Source of the DNA: Phyllobacterium myrsinacearum
Lineage (GTDB): Bacteria; Pseudomonadota; Alphaproteobacteria; Rhizobiales; Rhizobiaceae
Assembly (NCBI RefSeq): GCF_014138285.1
Contig: NZ_JACGXN010000003.1
Span: forward strand, 456,110 to 520,109
DNA length: 64,000 bases
Direction of reading: 5' to 3'
Below, piece by piece: positions 45,010 to 54,867 of the stretch. Under the pieces are notes generated by a model, which did no database searches, had not been told where the DNA came from, and saw only the letters and a list, made by a program, of their open reading frames with translations. The translations under genes were made by a program, and so were the position numbers. How positions within the stretch are numbered: the stretch's first letter is position 1; each line of letters starts with the position of its first letter.

Positions 45010-46066
45010 AAGTTTGAATACACAAATGGTCATCGCGTTAAGTGCCCTGACACTCCTGGCATTTGCCGTGATGTTCTTTGGCATGATTCTATATTGGTAC
45101 CTGCTTGATTGGATTTTTCCGAACGCTCCCGAGACAGACAAATGGACCCCCAGCGACTTCGTCGCCCTTGGTCTGATCCTTGCTACCGGCCTATCGGCTG
45201 CGGCCATGGTGGGTTGGCGACTTGCGCAGAACATTCTCCGCCCGCTCAAATCCATAGCGAGAGCCGTTAGTTCCATTGCCAATGGTGACTTTTCCGCTCG
45301 TGCCGAGATCATACAGACACCCTTCGGTGAAGCCGCCAGCTTGATCATCGACTTTAACGCCATGGCCATGCGTCTGGAGAGCGCAGAAGCTGAACTCCAA
45401 TATTCGAATTCTGCGATTGCCCATGAATTGCGTACGCCACTCACAATTTTGCGAGGTCGCCTTCAAGGCCTCTCTGATGGCCTGTTCAAACCAACCTCTG
45501 AACTCTATGGCAGTCTGCTCTCCCACGTCGAAGATCTCGCGCTCATTGTTGAAGACTTACGAGTTTTGGGCCTGTCCAATGCCGGCCGTTTAGAACTGAA
45601 ACTGGATGAAATCGATCTCGCCGAGGAGGCCGAAGCCGTCGCAACCACGGTAGAGCAGTCTCTCGCCGATGCAGGTATTACCATCAAACGCGACTTGGGC
45701 CACGCGGTAACGTTTGCCGACAGGGCGAGAATTCGTCAGGTGCTGTTTGCGATTCTGGACAATGTGCGCCGTTACGCCCCCAAAAGCACAGTGACGATTC
45801 AAACCCGAAAAACCAAGGATCGCGTCCTTCTTCGATGCTCGGACAATGGACCAGGTTTGCCAGCGGGAGCCGAAAAGCGTGTCTTCGAGCGTTTCTGGCG
45901 GGCGGATGACTCGCGTGCCCGCGCCAGCGGGGGTACTGGACTGGGACTGTCTGTCGTGCAGGCAATCGCGCGGGGCCACGGTGGAGATGCCAATGTTGTT
46001 GATCGTGAAAACGGTGGCACATCTATTGAGATATGGCTGCCTATCCCGATGCAGGCGGTTGGTTGA
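45002..46066 (+). CDS. Sensor histidine kinase (BaeS/AdeS-like)
   Basis: 354 residues. Two membrane helices (about 9-38 and 55-75) flank a very short periplasmic loop, so the signal is probably sensed in the membrane. HAMP follows, then SAIAHELRTPLTILRGRLQG (His 141), N box ILDNVRRYAP, G1 DNGPGLP and G2 GGTGLGLSVV. It phosphorylates the 44314 regulator. Confidence 0.9.
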   Translation: MAKSLNTQMVIALSALTLLAFAVMFFGMILYWYLLDWIFPNAPETDKWTPSDFVALGLILATGLSAAAMVGWRLAQNILRPLKSIARAVSSIANGDFSARAEIIQTPFGEAASLIIDFNAMAMRLESAEAELQYSNSAIAHELRTPLTILRGRLQGLSDGLFKPTSELYGSLLSHVEDLALIVEDLRVLGLSNAGRLELKLDEIDLAEEAEAVATTVEQSLADAGITIKRDLGHAVTFADRARIRQVLFAILDNVRRYAPKSTVTIQTRKTKDRVLLRCSDNGPGLPAGAEKRVFERFWRADDSRARASGGTGLGLSVVQAIARGHGGDANVVDRENGGTSIEIWLPIPMQAVG

Positions 46067-46353
46067 GAACCATTAGATTGAACTTGAATTTTAGCTGTTT
46101 TTTGAAGACGGGTATCCTCACGTTCGGCTACGTGCGTTCACAATAGCCCTGTCACAGGTTCCTGTTTGAGCTAAGGGACCAAGCGTCACGAGCGCAGGAC
46201 TCCGGTTGGCGCCAATGTATCTATGCCACACTTATACGCTGACAGATTTCAACCGCAATCGGCGCTGTCGCGATGATGCGCGTCCTTCTCAACCGAAGCG
46301 GAATAATTGAGTTTAACGCGTTTCCGTGACATTCTCGCGGCATCATTAGATCG

Positions 46354-46635
46354 CTATCTAAGCGCCACGGGCTCGTGCGTTGTGGTGCAAAAATCACCCG
46401 CTGAAACGGTTGACGCTATCCGGACGCACCGATTTTGCTCCGCCGTCAATGTATGGATGCATAAGATTGATAAGCCCGCAATGCAAGGCCCATAAAGAAC
46501 AAGGATCACGAAACCGGTGGCTAAATATCGCCGCAACAATACGCGGGCTTGGCAAATTATCCACCAGCCCCCGCCCGAATTCGCATAGACAGGTTGGTTT
46601 TGAACCAGGGACATAAGCACAGCTCCCGTTACCAT
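46354..46635 (-). CDS. Possible small exported/membrane protein
   Basis: 93 residues from ATG 46635 (MVTGAVLMSLVQNQPVYANS), which resembles a signal peptide with an ANS cleavage site. A second hydrophobic stretch FVILVLYGPCIAGLSIL and four Cys follow. AGAAG precedes the start. No family is recognised, and a competing frame exists, so this may not be a gene. Confidence 0.35.
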   Translation of the reverse strand: MVTGAVLMSLVQNQPVYANSGGGWWIICQARVLLRRYLATGFVILVLYGPCIAGLSILCIHTLTAEQNRCVRIASTVSAGDFCTTTHEPVALR

Positions 46636-46706
46636 GGGAACTATCTTCTGATTGAACCGTCCATTTTCCGTGGAGTTTATGCATAGAATAAAACAACGCA
46701 AAATTT

Positions 46707-46735
46707 GGTGCCTTTCCCTTCTCAGGAAAGGCACC
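46707..46735 (-). terminator. Rho-independent terminator of the bamA-like relic
   Basis: GGTGCCTTTCC at 46707-46717 pairs perfectly with GGAAAGGCACC at 46725-46735 across a 7-nt loop. Read on the minus strand it is followed by AAATTTTGCGTTGTTTT. It lies 25 bp beyond the stop of the pseudogene, so it once ended that transcript. Confidence 0.8.
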
Positions 46736-46759
46736 AATGATCCGTCAAACAACCAAGGA

Positions 46760-47385
46760 TCAAAATTTACTCGACATGCCGAAGTTGAAGTTCTGCACCT
46801 GATCGCCTTCAACTTTCTTGACCGGGAAAGCGTAGTCGAAGCGAAGCGGACCGAACGGCGATGCTCACATGATACTCACGCCAACTGACGCACGTCATTC
46901 CATGCCATCGTCGGATACGCACCGCCTACCGTCTCCATCCTTGAGTTCGTTGCCATAAAGCGTCGCGGCATCGGCAAACAGTGCGCCGCGAATACCCAGG
47001 CTCTCAGGAATACCGGCAGCGGGAATTGTGTTTCAACAATTACATTGAAATGAGTTGTGCCTCCGAGGAAGCTGCCGTTAGCGTCTTTAACTGTGCCATC
47101 GCGCGGACCAATACCGGCATATTTGAAGCGGCGGATCGTATCTTGATTGTTTTTGAACAGATCAAACACCCTTAATCCGTTACCAAATCCCTCTATGTGG
47201 CCGACATGGACACCCACGAGACCGACAATGTCCATTTCCTGGAACAGCGTCTTGTAGTAGCTGCCTTTGAAAGTGGTCTTCAGGAAGTTGGCATCGCCGC
47301 CAACACCGGCATATTCCTGATGGAATTTCGCATAGACACCATTGTGCGGGTTCTTGCGATCATCAATTGTATCGTAGACCAATGA
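46760..47385 (-). pseudogene. bamA: BamA/Omp85-family outer-membrane protein, C-terminal remnant
   Basis: The frame at 46990-47385 reads YDTIDDRKNPHNGVYAKFHQ, LRVFDLFKNNQDTIRRFKYA and LGGTTHFNVIVETQFPLPV, the last strands of the BamA barrel. A frameshift near 46990 follows. The final strand continues as SVGVSIM, then a stop (TGA for TGG), then ASPFGPLRFDYAFPVKKVEG and QNFNFGMSSKF with the natural stop at 46760. Only about the last 200 codons are left. An intact bamA must exist elsewhere because it is essential. Confidence 0.85.
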
Positions 47386-47891
47386 CCCGTGATCTGAGAC
47401 CGCTGAGGGTCTTCATTATCAATTTTTATCATATTGCCGCCCGATCGCATAAGCGATGGCCACGACACTCACCGACAAGATTAGGGTCAAGACTGTAATT
47501 TCGAGATCGTTACAATCCCTGACGAATTGTGTAAGGACTCGCATATCCAATCGCTTCCCCGTTAATGATTGCCGAATAGTTTTATCGAAGACTGCATTTT
47601 AGGTTTGATGCCGGAGGATCGACAAATCATCGTTCATTTTCAGGTGACATCAGATCATTCACCGCCTTCAGACACCGAACCTTGAACGTGCTCATTTAAT
47701 TAAGGGAACCACTTTGGTTCCAGCTTCGATGCTTTCCTATGATCTGAATTTCGAGGCAGCATGATCATCATGTGGAGATTGAGCTGAGCAGTCAGCAGGC
47801 CATATTTGGGGTCCTAATGCAGATAACTCATCCAATCATCTGAAATCCGCGTGTCCTTGGCTACATACTTGCTGACCGATCTCTGCGTGTT
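47386..47891. other. Intergenic region, no supported gene
   Basis: 505 bp between the bamA relic and the ABC exporter. I find no promoter, repeat or gene I can support; short frames are random. Confidence 0.4.
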
Positions 47892-49685
47892 TCATTGAAT
47901 AGATCGCGCCAAATTGGCATACACACCCTTTAGAGCGAGCAATTCTTCATGTGTGCCACGCTCGACTACATGGCCCTTGTCCATCACAACGATCTGATCC
48001 GCATGCCGAACCGTCGAAAGCCGATGTGCAATCGTGATGGTTGTGCATTGTTTTGCTAACGTTGTGAGCGCATGGGACATCGCACGCTCGGTGGCAGGAT
48101 CAAGCGCACTCGTCGCCTCATCCAGTAGCAGTACACGGGGCTTGCGCAGGATAGTTCGCGCTAGCGCAAGGCGTTGTTTCTCACCACCGGAAAAGCGATA
48201 TCCGCGTTCACCTACCATTGTTTGATAGCCATCCGGCAGCGTGATGATCATTTCGTGTATTTGCGCAACTTTGGCTGCCGCAATCAACTCTTCATCTGTA
48301 GCTGTTAGGCTTGCGAAGCGCAGATTATCCGCGATTGTGGCATTGAATAGGTATGGCTCCTGTGTAACCACACCGAGAATTTCCGTCAATGATTGAAAGC
48401 TCAGTTCCCGAACATCAATATTGTCGTAGGAAACTGATCCCGAATCCACATCGTATAGCCTGGCCAGCAAATAGCCGAGTGTTGTCTTTCCCGAGCCCGT
48501 GGCCCCTACAATAGCTGTGTGGGATCCAGCAGGGATATCAATCGAGATACCATTGATCGCGGGTGCCAGCGTATTGTCATAGGAGAAGAAAACCTTGCCC
48601 AACCGGACGTCCCCTCGAATTTTTGTGTGATCGAGAACAACCGGATCGGAAATCTCCTGAAGCTCAACCGTTCGATCCAGATATTCGAAAATGCGAGCAA
48701 ACAAGGCGCGTGTCGTTTTAATGTGAACAGCGGATTCAAGAACTTCTTCCAAGGGCCAAAGTAACTGTTCCTGTAAGGCGATCATCGCAACAAGTGTACC
48801 AATGGTCACCGCAGTCACCCCCTCACTCATCAGGAAGCCACCGCACAGGAGCGTAAGAGCTGGCAGCGCTTGAAGCAAAACATCAATAATGCCCCACTGC
48901 CATTGGCCGACGGTGTGAGTGCGCACTTCAAGCTCCGCCACGCCTTCTGACGTGCGAATAAACCGGCGCTTCAAGTGATCAGTACGTCCCATGGTTCGCG
49001 TAAGAATAATGCCCGAAATAGACATAGACTCTTGTACTGTCGAGGCCATATCGGCAATTCGTGACTGTTGCTCATACGTCAGTTTCTCGCGCAGTTCTCC
49101 AACGCGATGGCTGATCCAGATTGCGATTGGCAAGACGATAAAGGAAAACAGTGCCAATCGCCATTCGAGTGCCAACATTGCGATCATGGTCATCAGAACG
49201 ACGCTAATATTGCGTGCAAGCTGACTCGCTGTGTGGGTAACGAGCGCTTGCAGTCCGCCAATATCACTCGCAATGCGGGATTGAACCTCGCCCGTTCCGG
49301 TAGTGGCAAAGAAACTCAACGATAGGCGTTGGAGATGGACATAAACCTTCACGCGCAGGTCATGCATGATCGATTGGCCGACCTTTGACGTAATAAGCAC
49401 CTGCAGGACGCCCAACACCGTACCAAAGCAAGCAAGGACGATCAGGCCACCGGCCAATAGCATCAATAGGTTGAGATTGCCTGTGGGAAGCGCATTATCG
49501 ATGATGGAACGAAGCAGGAAGGGTGCCGCAATGCCTGCCACTGATGACAGCAGGATGAGCACCAACACCAAAGCCAACCGCCCGGCATAGGCTTTGAATA
49601 AGCCAAGTACTCGGCGAAGTGAAACATGTTTAGCTGCCAGATGATCATACGAGAGATCATCAACTTCAAATTCGTTCATCGTCAT
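47892..49685 (-). CDS. MsbA-like ABC exporter (fused membrane domain and ATPase)
   Basis: 597 residues. Six membrane helices lie in about residues 35-330 (LALVLVLILLSSVAGIAAPF, ISVVLMTMIAMLALEW, LLQALPALTLLCGGFLMSEG). The ATPase occupies about 370-595 with Walker A GATGSGKTT, a Q-loop VVTQEPYLF, signature FSGGEKQRLALARTI, Walker B VLLLDEATSALD and H-loop TIAHRLSTV. It probably works as a homodimer exporting a lipid or hydrophobic drug. Transcribed alone. Confidence 0.9.
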   Translation of the reverse strand: MTMNEFEVDDLSYDHLAAKHVSLRRVLGLFKAYAGRLALVLVLILLSSVAGIAAPFLLRSIIDNALPTGNLNLLMLLAGGLIVLACFGTVLGVLQVLITSKVGQSIMHDLRVKVYVHLQRLSLSFFATTGTGEVQSRIASDIGGLQALVTHTASQLARNISVVLMTMIAMLALEWRLALFSFIVLPIAIWISHRVGELREKLTYEQQSRIADMASTVQESMSISGIILTRTMGRTDHLKRRFIRTSEGVAELEVRTHTVGQWQWGIIDVLLQALPALTLLCGGFLMSEGVTAVTIGTLVAMIALQEQLLWPLEEVLESAVHIKTTRALFARIFEYLDRTVELQEISDPVVLDHTKIRGDVRLGKVFFSYDNTLAPAINGISIDIPAGSHTAIVGATGSGKTTLGYLLARLYDVDSGSVSYDNIDVRELSFQSLTEILGVVTQEPYLFNATIADNLRFASLTATDEELIAAAKVAQIHEMIITLPDGYQTMVGERGYRFSGGEKQRLALARTILRKPRVLLLDEATSALDPATERAMSHALTTLAKQCTTITIAHRLSTVRHADQIVVMDKGHVVERGTHEELLALKGVYANLARSIQ

Positions 49686-50310
49686 TTGCCATATCCACTA
49701 AGCTCGTGCGTTGGCGGCTGTTTCGCCTCGCCCATGCGACCATCAATTTTGATGAAGGGATAATCAGATTATCGCCTCAGATCTTTGCATACGTTTGCCC
49801 GGTTTCAAGCATCTACACAGCACAATCACGACACAGAAACCGTAGCATTGGAAAACGCTCGGGAGCGAGAGAACTGGAGACCGTGCAAGTTTCGCCAACC
49901 CTGGACGGATTCATGAGACTTCACGCTGCAAGCGCAATGTCTGCTCATCGTTTGACTGTAACCGGTCGCGGATATGTAGAGATTGTGTGCAAATACTAAG
50001 GAGAGGGGGTCTTGGACGAGCAGCCATAAACAGCTGCGCCAATCAAAGTATTTTATGGCCTTTGATTCGAAATTTCCCAAACGTTGCTCGATACGGTCTC
50101 CATGCAACCTTTGCAGTATCTCCACACGCGAAAAGTTAGCTTTGTGTGACAAACCCTGATGGATTTTGCCGTGTGCTTGTTCTGCAGGGTCCGACAACGA
50201 TTGAAATTGCACTTTAGCGCCACTGAGAATAACCACCGAGCGAACGATAAAGTTCAGTCAAAAGGACTATCACCTGCATGCTACTTGTCTTTCGCAGAAA
50301 GGACGCCGCT
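49686..50310. other. Intergenic region, no supported gene
   Basis: About 620 bp between the divergent exporter and cytochrome genes, probably carrying both promoters. No clear motif or gene is seen. Confidence 0.4.
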
Positions 50311-50886
50311 ATGAATGATATGACGCGCCGACGCGCCGCGGCAGAAAAATATCCGCCGTCAATCAGGATACTTCACTGGTTACGCGCTTTTCTGGTTCTG
50401 TGTTTGATAGCTACGGGGTGGTACATGACAAGGCTTTCAGAAAGCGACATGAACATAGCTTCGTTTTTGTATCCCAATCACAAGCAATTTGGTGTACTGG
50501 TCTGGCTGTTAGCACTCGTACACTTGGCTCTGCGCTGGCGCTACGCCGCCGCCTTGCCGCGCCCTCCTGACATGTTGACACGCTGGGAAAAATGGCTCTC
50601 GCAAGCGGTTCACCGGCTTTTGATGACGTTGACTTTACTTGTGCCATTATTGGGATATTCCCTATCCAGCAGCTTCGCACAAAGTGACGGCGTACCTTTT
50701 TTCTTTGTCTCGCATATTCCGGAGATTTTACCGAAAAACGACACTGCATTCGTCCTGTTCCAGGCACTTCATAAATATGCAGCCTATCTCATGCTGGCCT
50801 GTATTTTCCTGCATGTGGCAGGCGCCGTAAAACACAGGCTGCAGGACAAAAGAGGCGAAACAGACGTTCTCTCCCGCATGCTTTGA
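50311..50886 (+). CDS. Cytochrome b561-family protein
   Basis: 191 residues with four membrane helices and heme-ligand histidines in IRILHWLRAFLVLCLIATGW (His near 20), ALVHLALRW, AVHRLLMTLTLLVPLLGYSL and LHKYAAYLMLACIFLHVAGA (two His). The family transfers electrons from the quinone pool or to superoxide (CybB type). ATG 50311 with AGAAAGGA is used; ATG 50278 is upstream in frame. Confidence 0.86.
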   Translation: MNDMTRRRAAAEKYPPSIRILHWLRAFLVLCLIATGWYMTRLSESDMNIASFLYPNHKQFGVLVWLLALVHLALRWRYAAALPRPPDMLTRWEKWLSQAVHRLLMTLTLLVPLLGYSLSSSFAQSDGVPFFFVSHIPEILPKNDTAFVLFQALHKYAAYLMLACIFLHVAGAVKHRLQDKRGETDVLSRML

Positions 50887-51233
50887 AGTGGCGAACATGC
50901 AACTTAGGGTCAGAATTTATTGAACTGACCCTACCATCAACGGTCTCAAGGCTGCAACGATGCCCCGACTTTGCGTATGACCATCGTCCAGATTGCCGTG
51001 AACTCTCATGTGCCAGTAGTCTGCTGGGAATGTGCGGATTTTCGGCCGGCACTGCCTTCGAAGAGGCCAATCACGCTCCCAATATTAGAAGTTATCGGTA
51101 CAAGCGTTCTGCCTCGAGTAAAGGGAATAGCCATAACTGCAATGACTATTTTTAAGAGCCGCGTGGCAACAGAACCCGGCAGCCTAATGAGCGCTTTAAT
51201 TGGACGGTCCCTGAACTGGCTCTGTCGCAAACT
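50887..51233. other. Intergenic region with a hairpin
   Basis: An inverted repeat TAGGGTCAG at 50905-50913 and CTGACCCTA at 50925-50933 (11-nt loop) stands 19 bp after the cytochrome stop and may act as terminator, though no T-run follows. The remaining 300 bp up to the VgrG fragment cannot be assigned. Confidence 0.4.
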
Positions 51234-51653
51234 ATGATTGTTGACGAAGATATCGTCATCTTCCCGTGGACTAAATGGCACAGGCCAGAATATCAAATTG
51301 TTCGCGTCAGCAAGGTCACCAACGTCGGACAGACGCATTTTACCCACATCGGCAAAGAACAGAACACCGTGGTCGGCAAGACGATCAAGACAGAGGTTGG
51401 CGAACTCTATAATCTTGTCACAGGCAACAAATTCCATGGTGAAGCAAAGGTTTGGGAAATCTATGCCGATGACGAGATCAGGCTGTCGGCACCGGGCGGC
51501 TATATCAGTATCACCAAAAAGGGCATCAAGTTTTACGCGCTCAAAATCGACATTGAGGGCAATAGGATCAATTTCAAAAGCGGTGGACCCGGTAAAGGCG
51601 CGTCGTGCCTGAAAAATGCATCCCAATCGTTAACCCCATTTGCGCGCGTATGA
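51234..51653 (+). pseudogene. vgrG: VgrG C-terminal (DUF2345) fragment
   Basis: 139 codons with TNVGQTHFTHIGKEQNTVVG, KTIKTEVGELYNLVTGNKFH, EIRLSAPGGYISITKKGIKF and FKSGGPGKGASCLKNASQSL then TPFARV, the beta-helix end of the type VI secretion spike. The base-plate-like first two thirds (about 500 residues) are missing; upstream sequence is unrelated. The natural stop is kept. A DUF4123 frame follows at once, the usual order in effector loci. Confidence 0.75.
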
Positions 51654-51660
51654 GGTTGTA

Positions 51661-51808
51661 ATGGAAACGCCGGTGCTCGATCTGCCCGATGGCGAGACCG
51701 TGACGCAAAGGTTTCGGGCAGGACTTGATACTTTGCCAAGGCCGTTGTTTGCCGTACTCGATGGCGGCCATTTTGACGATCTTGAAGATGAGCTTTCCGA
51801 TGCGGGTA
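51661..51808 (+). pseudogene. DUF4123 (T6SS effector adaptor) N-terminal fragment
   Basis: The frame METPVLDLPDGETVTQRFRA, GLDTLPRPLFAVLDGGHFDD, LEDELSDAG has the LFAxLDGxxxDDL signature at the start of DUF4123 adaptors, which load effectors on VgrG. It starts 7 bp after the vgrG stop. At about 51808 homology stops abruptly and porin sequence begins in another frame. Confidence 0.65.
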
Positions 51809-52424
51809 TTACATCAATGACAATGTCATTGCCTATGGACCCGACAAGGACACCGCTACGAACCAGATCAGTTACACGTTCAAAGGCGGCAATGGATTTT
51901 CGGCAATGCTCGGCCTTGAGCAAGGCAGCACCAGTGATTTCGGCTACAACGATCAGGGCCGCACGAAGAGCTACCTCATTGACGATTACACGCCCCATAT
52001 TCTCGGGGGCCTCAAGTTTGAACAAGGCTGGGGTTCGCTGTCCGGCATTGTCGGCTACGACGCTCTTGATGAGGTCTGGGCCGGCAAGGTAAGAATCGAC
52101 GTAAAATTCACCGACACCGTTTCGGCGTTCCTCATGGGCGGCTACCAGTCCGACTGGGACAAATCCGCAGGCGTGAATAATTACTACGCCAACTGGGAAG
52201 GTGACTACGCCATTTGGGCGGGTCTTTCCGCAAAACTGTCGGACAAGGCCACTTTGAATGGTCAGGTTGCCTATGAAGAATACGGCAACGTTTCAGCTGC
52301 TCTGAATGTTCGCTACAAGCTGGTCCCCGGCTTCGACATTATTCCCGAAGTTACCTATACAAGCTACGATGACAGTCGTGGCGACCCGGTCGAGGGCCGC
52401 TTGCGGCTGCAACGCAACTTCTAA
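51808..52424 (+). pseudogene. Brucella-type porin (Omp2b-like, Porin_2 family), 3' half
   Basis: The frame runs GYYINDNVIAYGPDKDTATN, then GGNGFSAMLGLEQGS, NYYANWEGDYAIWAGLSAKL, LNGQVAYEEYGNVSAALNVR and LVPGFDIIPEVTYTSYDDSR, ending in EGRLRLQRNF. Alternating beta strands and a terminal Phe are right for a trimeric porin. About 205 codons remain of a normal ~370. The start, signal peptide and first strands are replaced by the DUF4123 fragment. Its original terminator follows at 52487. Confidence 0.82.
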
Positions 52425-52744
52425 GATCCGGTCCGTGATCACTGGCGCGTTACCGTTTTAAAAGCGTTTGACCGCGCTTTACACCTGCCCCTGCATTCCT
52501 CCGAATGCAGGGGCGATTTTGCTGGTTGTGTAGGGTAATTTTAGCTTGAACTTCGTCAATCGCCCGCATGAATGTTGCAATATCCTGTTTATCGCAATTC
52601 CAAACGCGTGGAACCATACCCTTTCACAACAGCGACCTCGTTTGCGCTATATAGTCTCAAGCATGGGAGCACGAACAATTTCATGGTCATCGCCATGTCG
52701 TGAACATTTGGTTCTCTCATCATAATCACAGAGGGTATTAGAAA
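52425..52744. other. Intergenic region between porin relic and ppk2
   Basis: 320 bp containing the porin terminator (52487-52514) and the promoter region of ppk2. No gene. Confidence 0.5.
52487..52520 (+). terminator. Rho-independent terminator of the porin relic
   Basis: GCCCCTGCATTC at 52487-52498 and GAATGCAGGGGC at 52503-52514 pair perfectly with a CTCC loop, followed by GATTTTG. It lies about 60 bp after the porin stop codon. Confidence 0.85.
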
Positions 52745-53659
52745 ATGTCCGAAAACAATCAGGATCAACTGGACCGGATCAAAGCAGAAATAGCCGACAG
52801 CTTTGATGAGGAACTGGAACTGCAGATGGAAGAAGACCGGCTTGACCAACTGGTCGTGGAAGGCGTGGAGGGATCAACCACACAGGTCCTTGATCGTAAA
52901 ATCTACTTCCGGGAGCTTTTCAGACTTCAGCATGAACTCGTGAAGCTGCAGGATTGGGTGCAACATCAAAAACTCAAAGTGATTGTCATCTTCGAAGGAC
53001 GGGATTCCGCCGGCAAAGGCGGTGTCATCAAACGCGTGACACAGCGGCTCAACCCCCGCGTTTGCCGCGTGGTCGCTCTGCCCGCTCCATCGGAACGCGA
53101 GCGCCATCAGTGGTATTTCCAACGCTACGTTCAGCACTTGCCCACCGCAGGTGAAATCGTACTGTTTGACCGCAGCTGGTACAACCGGGCCGGTGTCGAA
53201 CGGGTCATGGGTTTCTGCTCACCTGAAGAGCTTGAGGACTTCTTCCGTTCCGTTCCTGAATTTGAGCGCATGCTTGTGCGATCCGGTATCATTCTCATCA
53301 AATACTGGTTCTCGATCACGGACGAAGAGCAAGAGTTTCGTTTCAACATGCGTATTCACGATCCGCTGAAGCAATGGAAACTCTCGCCGATGGATCTTGA
53401 AAGCCGAATACATTGGGAAGATTACACGAAGGCAAAAGAGGAAATGCTCGCTCGTACGCACACAGACGAAACACCGTGGTGGGTGGTGGAAGCAGTAGAC
53501 AAGCGGAAGGCGCGCCTCAATTGCATTGCGCATCTGTTAAGGCAAATTCCATATTCGGATGTTCCCAAACCAGTGATCGAACTGCCGGAACGCGAACGCA
53601 GTGCCGACTACAGTCGTGTTCCGGTCCCGCCTGAAATGTATGTTCCGGAAATGTACTGA
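52745..53659 (+). CDS. ppk2: Polyphosphate kinase 2
   Basis: 304 residues. Walker A EGRDSAGKGG is at 84-93, Walker B/lid VLFDRSWYNRAGVERVMGF starts near 139, and FSITDEEQEFRFNMRIHDPL near 193 is typical of PPK2 class I. The enzyme uses polyphosphate to phosphorylate GDP/ADP or the reverse. The ATG 52745 is preceded by AGAGGG. N-terminal 50 residues are acidic and helical. Intact and transcribed alone. Confidence 0.93.
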   Translation: MSENNQDQLDRIKAEIADSFDEELELQMEEDRLDQLVVEGVEGSTTQVLDRKIYFRELFRLQHELVKLQDWVQHQKLKVIVIFEGRDSAGKGGVIKRVTQRLNPRVCRVVALPAPSERERHQWYFQRYVQHLPTAGEIVLFDRSWYNRAGVERVMGFCSPEELEDFFRSVPEFERMLVRSGIILIKYWFSITDEEQEFRFNMRIHDPLKQWKLSPMDLESRIHWEDYTKAKEEMLARTHTDETPWWVVEAVDKRKARLNCIAHLLRQIPYSDVPKPVIELPERERSADYSRVPVPPEMYVPEMY

Positions 53660-53978
53660 GCAGTTGAATAAAACAGGTCGGCAATTGAACAACGGTCAAA
53701 AGCCCTATCCCGCTGTCGGTGTTGCGCAAATGGATCGTTTCGCTCCAGTTGAAATAATGATTGCGAATTGTTTGTGCGGCGAGATGAATTCCATTGGCAA
53801 TCGCTTATCTCTTCCGTTCCCCGCCATCGGCTGTCTGGCGGGAAATTGCTCAAGAGTATGACATCGGGGGCACGGTCAATGTGCCCGCGGGAACCATTTG
53901 ATTGTAAACCGAGTTGGGTTGGAATTTAGAGCTTCGGCATACAATTTGACCGGGATGAATAGAGGCTCCGATTCAATC
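53660..53978. other. Intergenic region, no supported gene
   Basis: About 320 bp following ppk2. I see no gene or hairpin that I can support. Confidence 0.4.
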
Positions 53979-54812
53979 ATGAGTGTGACAAAAAATCGAA
54001 CCACCATGCGACATTTCCTCACCTTATTCACCTGCTTGGCGATGTGCAGCTTTTCAATCAGCGCGTGGGCTGATCCGGGCTATGACGCATATGTAAAACG
54101 GGACTATCGAACTGCCCTGAAATATTGGAAGCCATTGGCCAAAAGCGGCGACGCCTATTCGCAGTTCAGTATTGGCGTCATGTATAGCAATGGCGAGGGT
54201 GTTGCACAGGACAATGCGAAGGCGATTTACTGGTACCGTAAAGCTGGCGAGAATGGCGAGCTGGAGGCCCAGCTATTACTTGGTGACATTTATCGAGATG
54301 GAGAGGTCGTCAAACAGGACAAGACGGAAGCTGCAAGATGGTATGGCAAGGCAGCCAAACAGGGACACGCTGGAGCAAAATACCAGCTCAACCAATTAAA
54401 TACCGATCCTTGCGTACGATTGAGTCCAAACGACAATTACGTGAAAGGCTTTAAGTCGACGATCTTCGCCAACACCATCACGCAACATGACGTGGACAAG
54501 ACAAAAGCCATGCTGGCTTGCGGTGCCAACATCAACAGCGTTGATGAAGAAGGTTACTATCCCATACATCTGGCCGCTACGTCAGGCACACGAGAAATGA
54601 TCGAGTTGCTCCTCGCCAATGGTGCCAGGGTGAATGAGCGCAGCACGATCACAGGTGACACGCCTCTCCACCTTGCGGTCGTCTATAACAAGGATGTTGC
54701 AGTCGTTAAAACATTGCTTGAGCATGGGGCTGACCGGAAGCAAATCAACACGGCAGGTAAAACGCCAATGCAGAATACGGAGGATCCCGTGCTCATCAAA
54801 CTGCTGAAATAG
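53979..54812 (+). CDS. Exported Sel1-repeat and ankyrin-repeat protein
   Basis: About 277 residues. A signal peptide (MRHFLTLFTCLAMCSFSISA, cleaved near WADP) is followed by two or three Sel1 repeats (GDAYSQFSIGVMYSNGEGVA, AQLLLGDIYRDGEVVKQDKT) and three ankyrin repeats (YYPIHLAATSGTREMIELLL, DTPLHLAVVYNKDVAVVKTL). Both are protein-binding modules; periplasmic placement is likely. Start uncertain: ATG 53979 or 54006, neither with a good ribosome site. It lies upstream of the DUF1868 gene. Confidence 0.82.
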   Translation: MSVTKNRTTMRHFLTLFTCLAMCSFSISAWADPGYDAYVKRDYRTALKYWKPLAKSGDAYSQFSIGVMYSNGEGVAQDNAKAIYWYRKAGENGELEAQLLLGDIYRDGEVVKQDKTEAARWYGKAAKQGHAGAKYQLNQLNTDPCVRLSPNDNYVKGFKSTIFANTITQHDVDKTKAMLACGANINSVDEEGYYPIHLAATSGTREMIELLLANGARVNERSTITGDTPLHLAVVYNKDVAVVKTLLEHGADRKQINTAGKTPMQNTEDPVLIKLLK

Positions 54813-54867
54813 AGCGTGTCAATTTCCGGTACGAACTGACCCACAGCAATATCAAACAGGAACAAGA

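Larger units (their letters stand above)
46067..46759. other. Intergenic region downstream of the kinase
   Basis: About 690 bp. It holds one possible small minus-strand ORF (46354-46635) and the terminator at 46707-46735. I see nothing else. Confidence 0.4.

Noticed and set aside
51006..51626. 206-residue minus-strand frame
   Set aside because: Antisense to the VgrG fragment, whose plus-strand reading matches a known domain.
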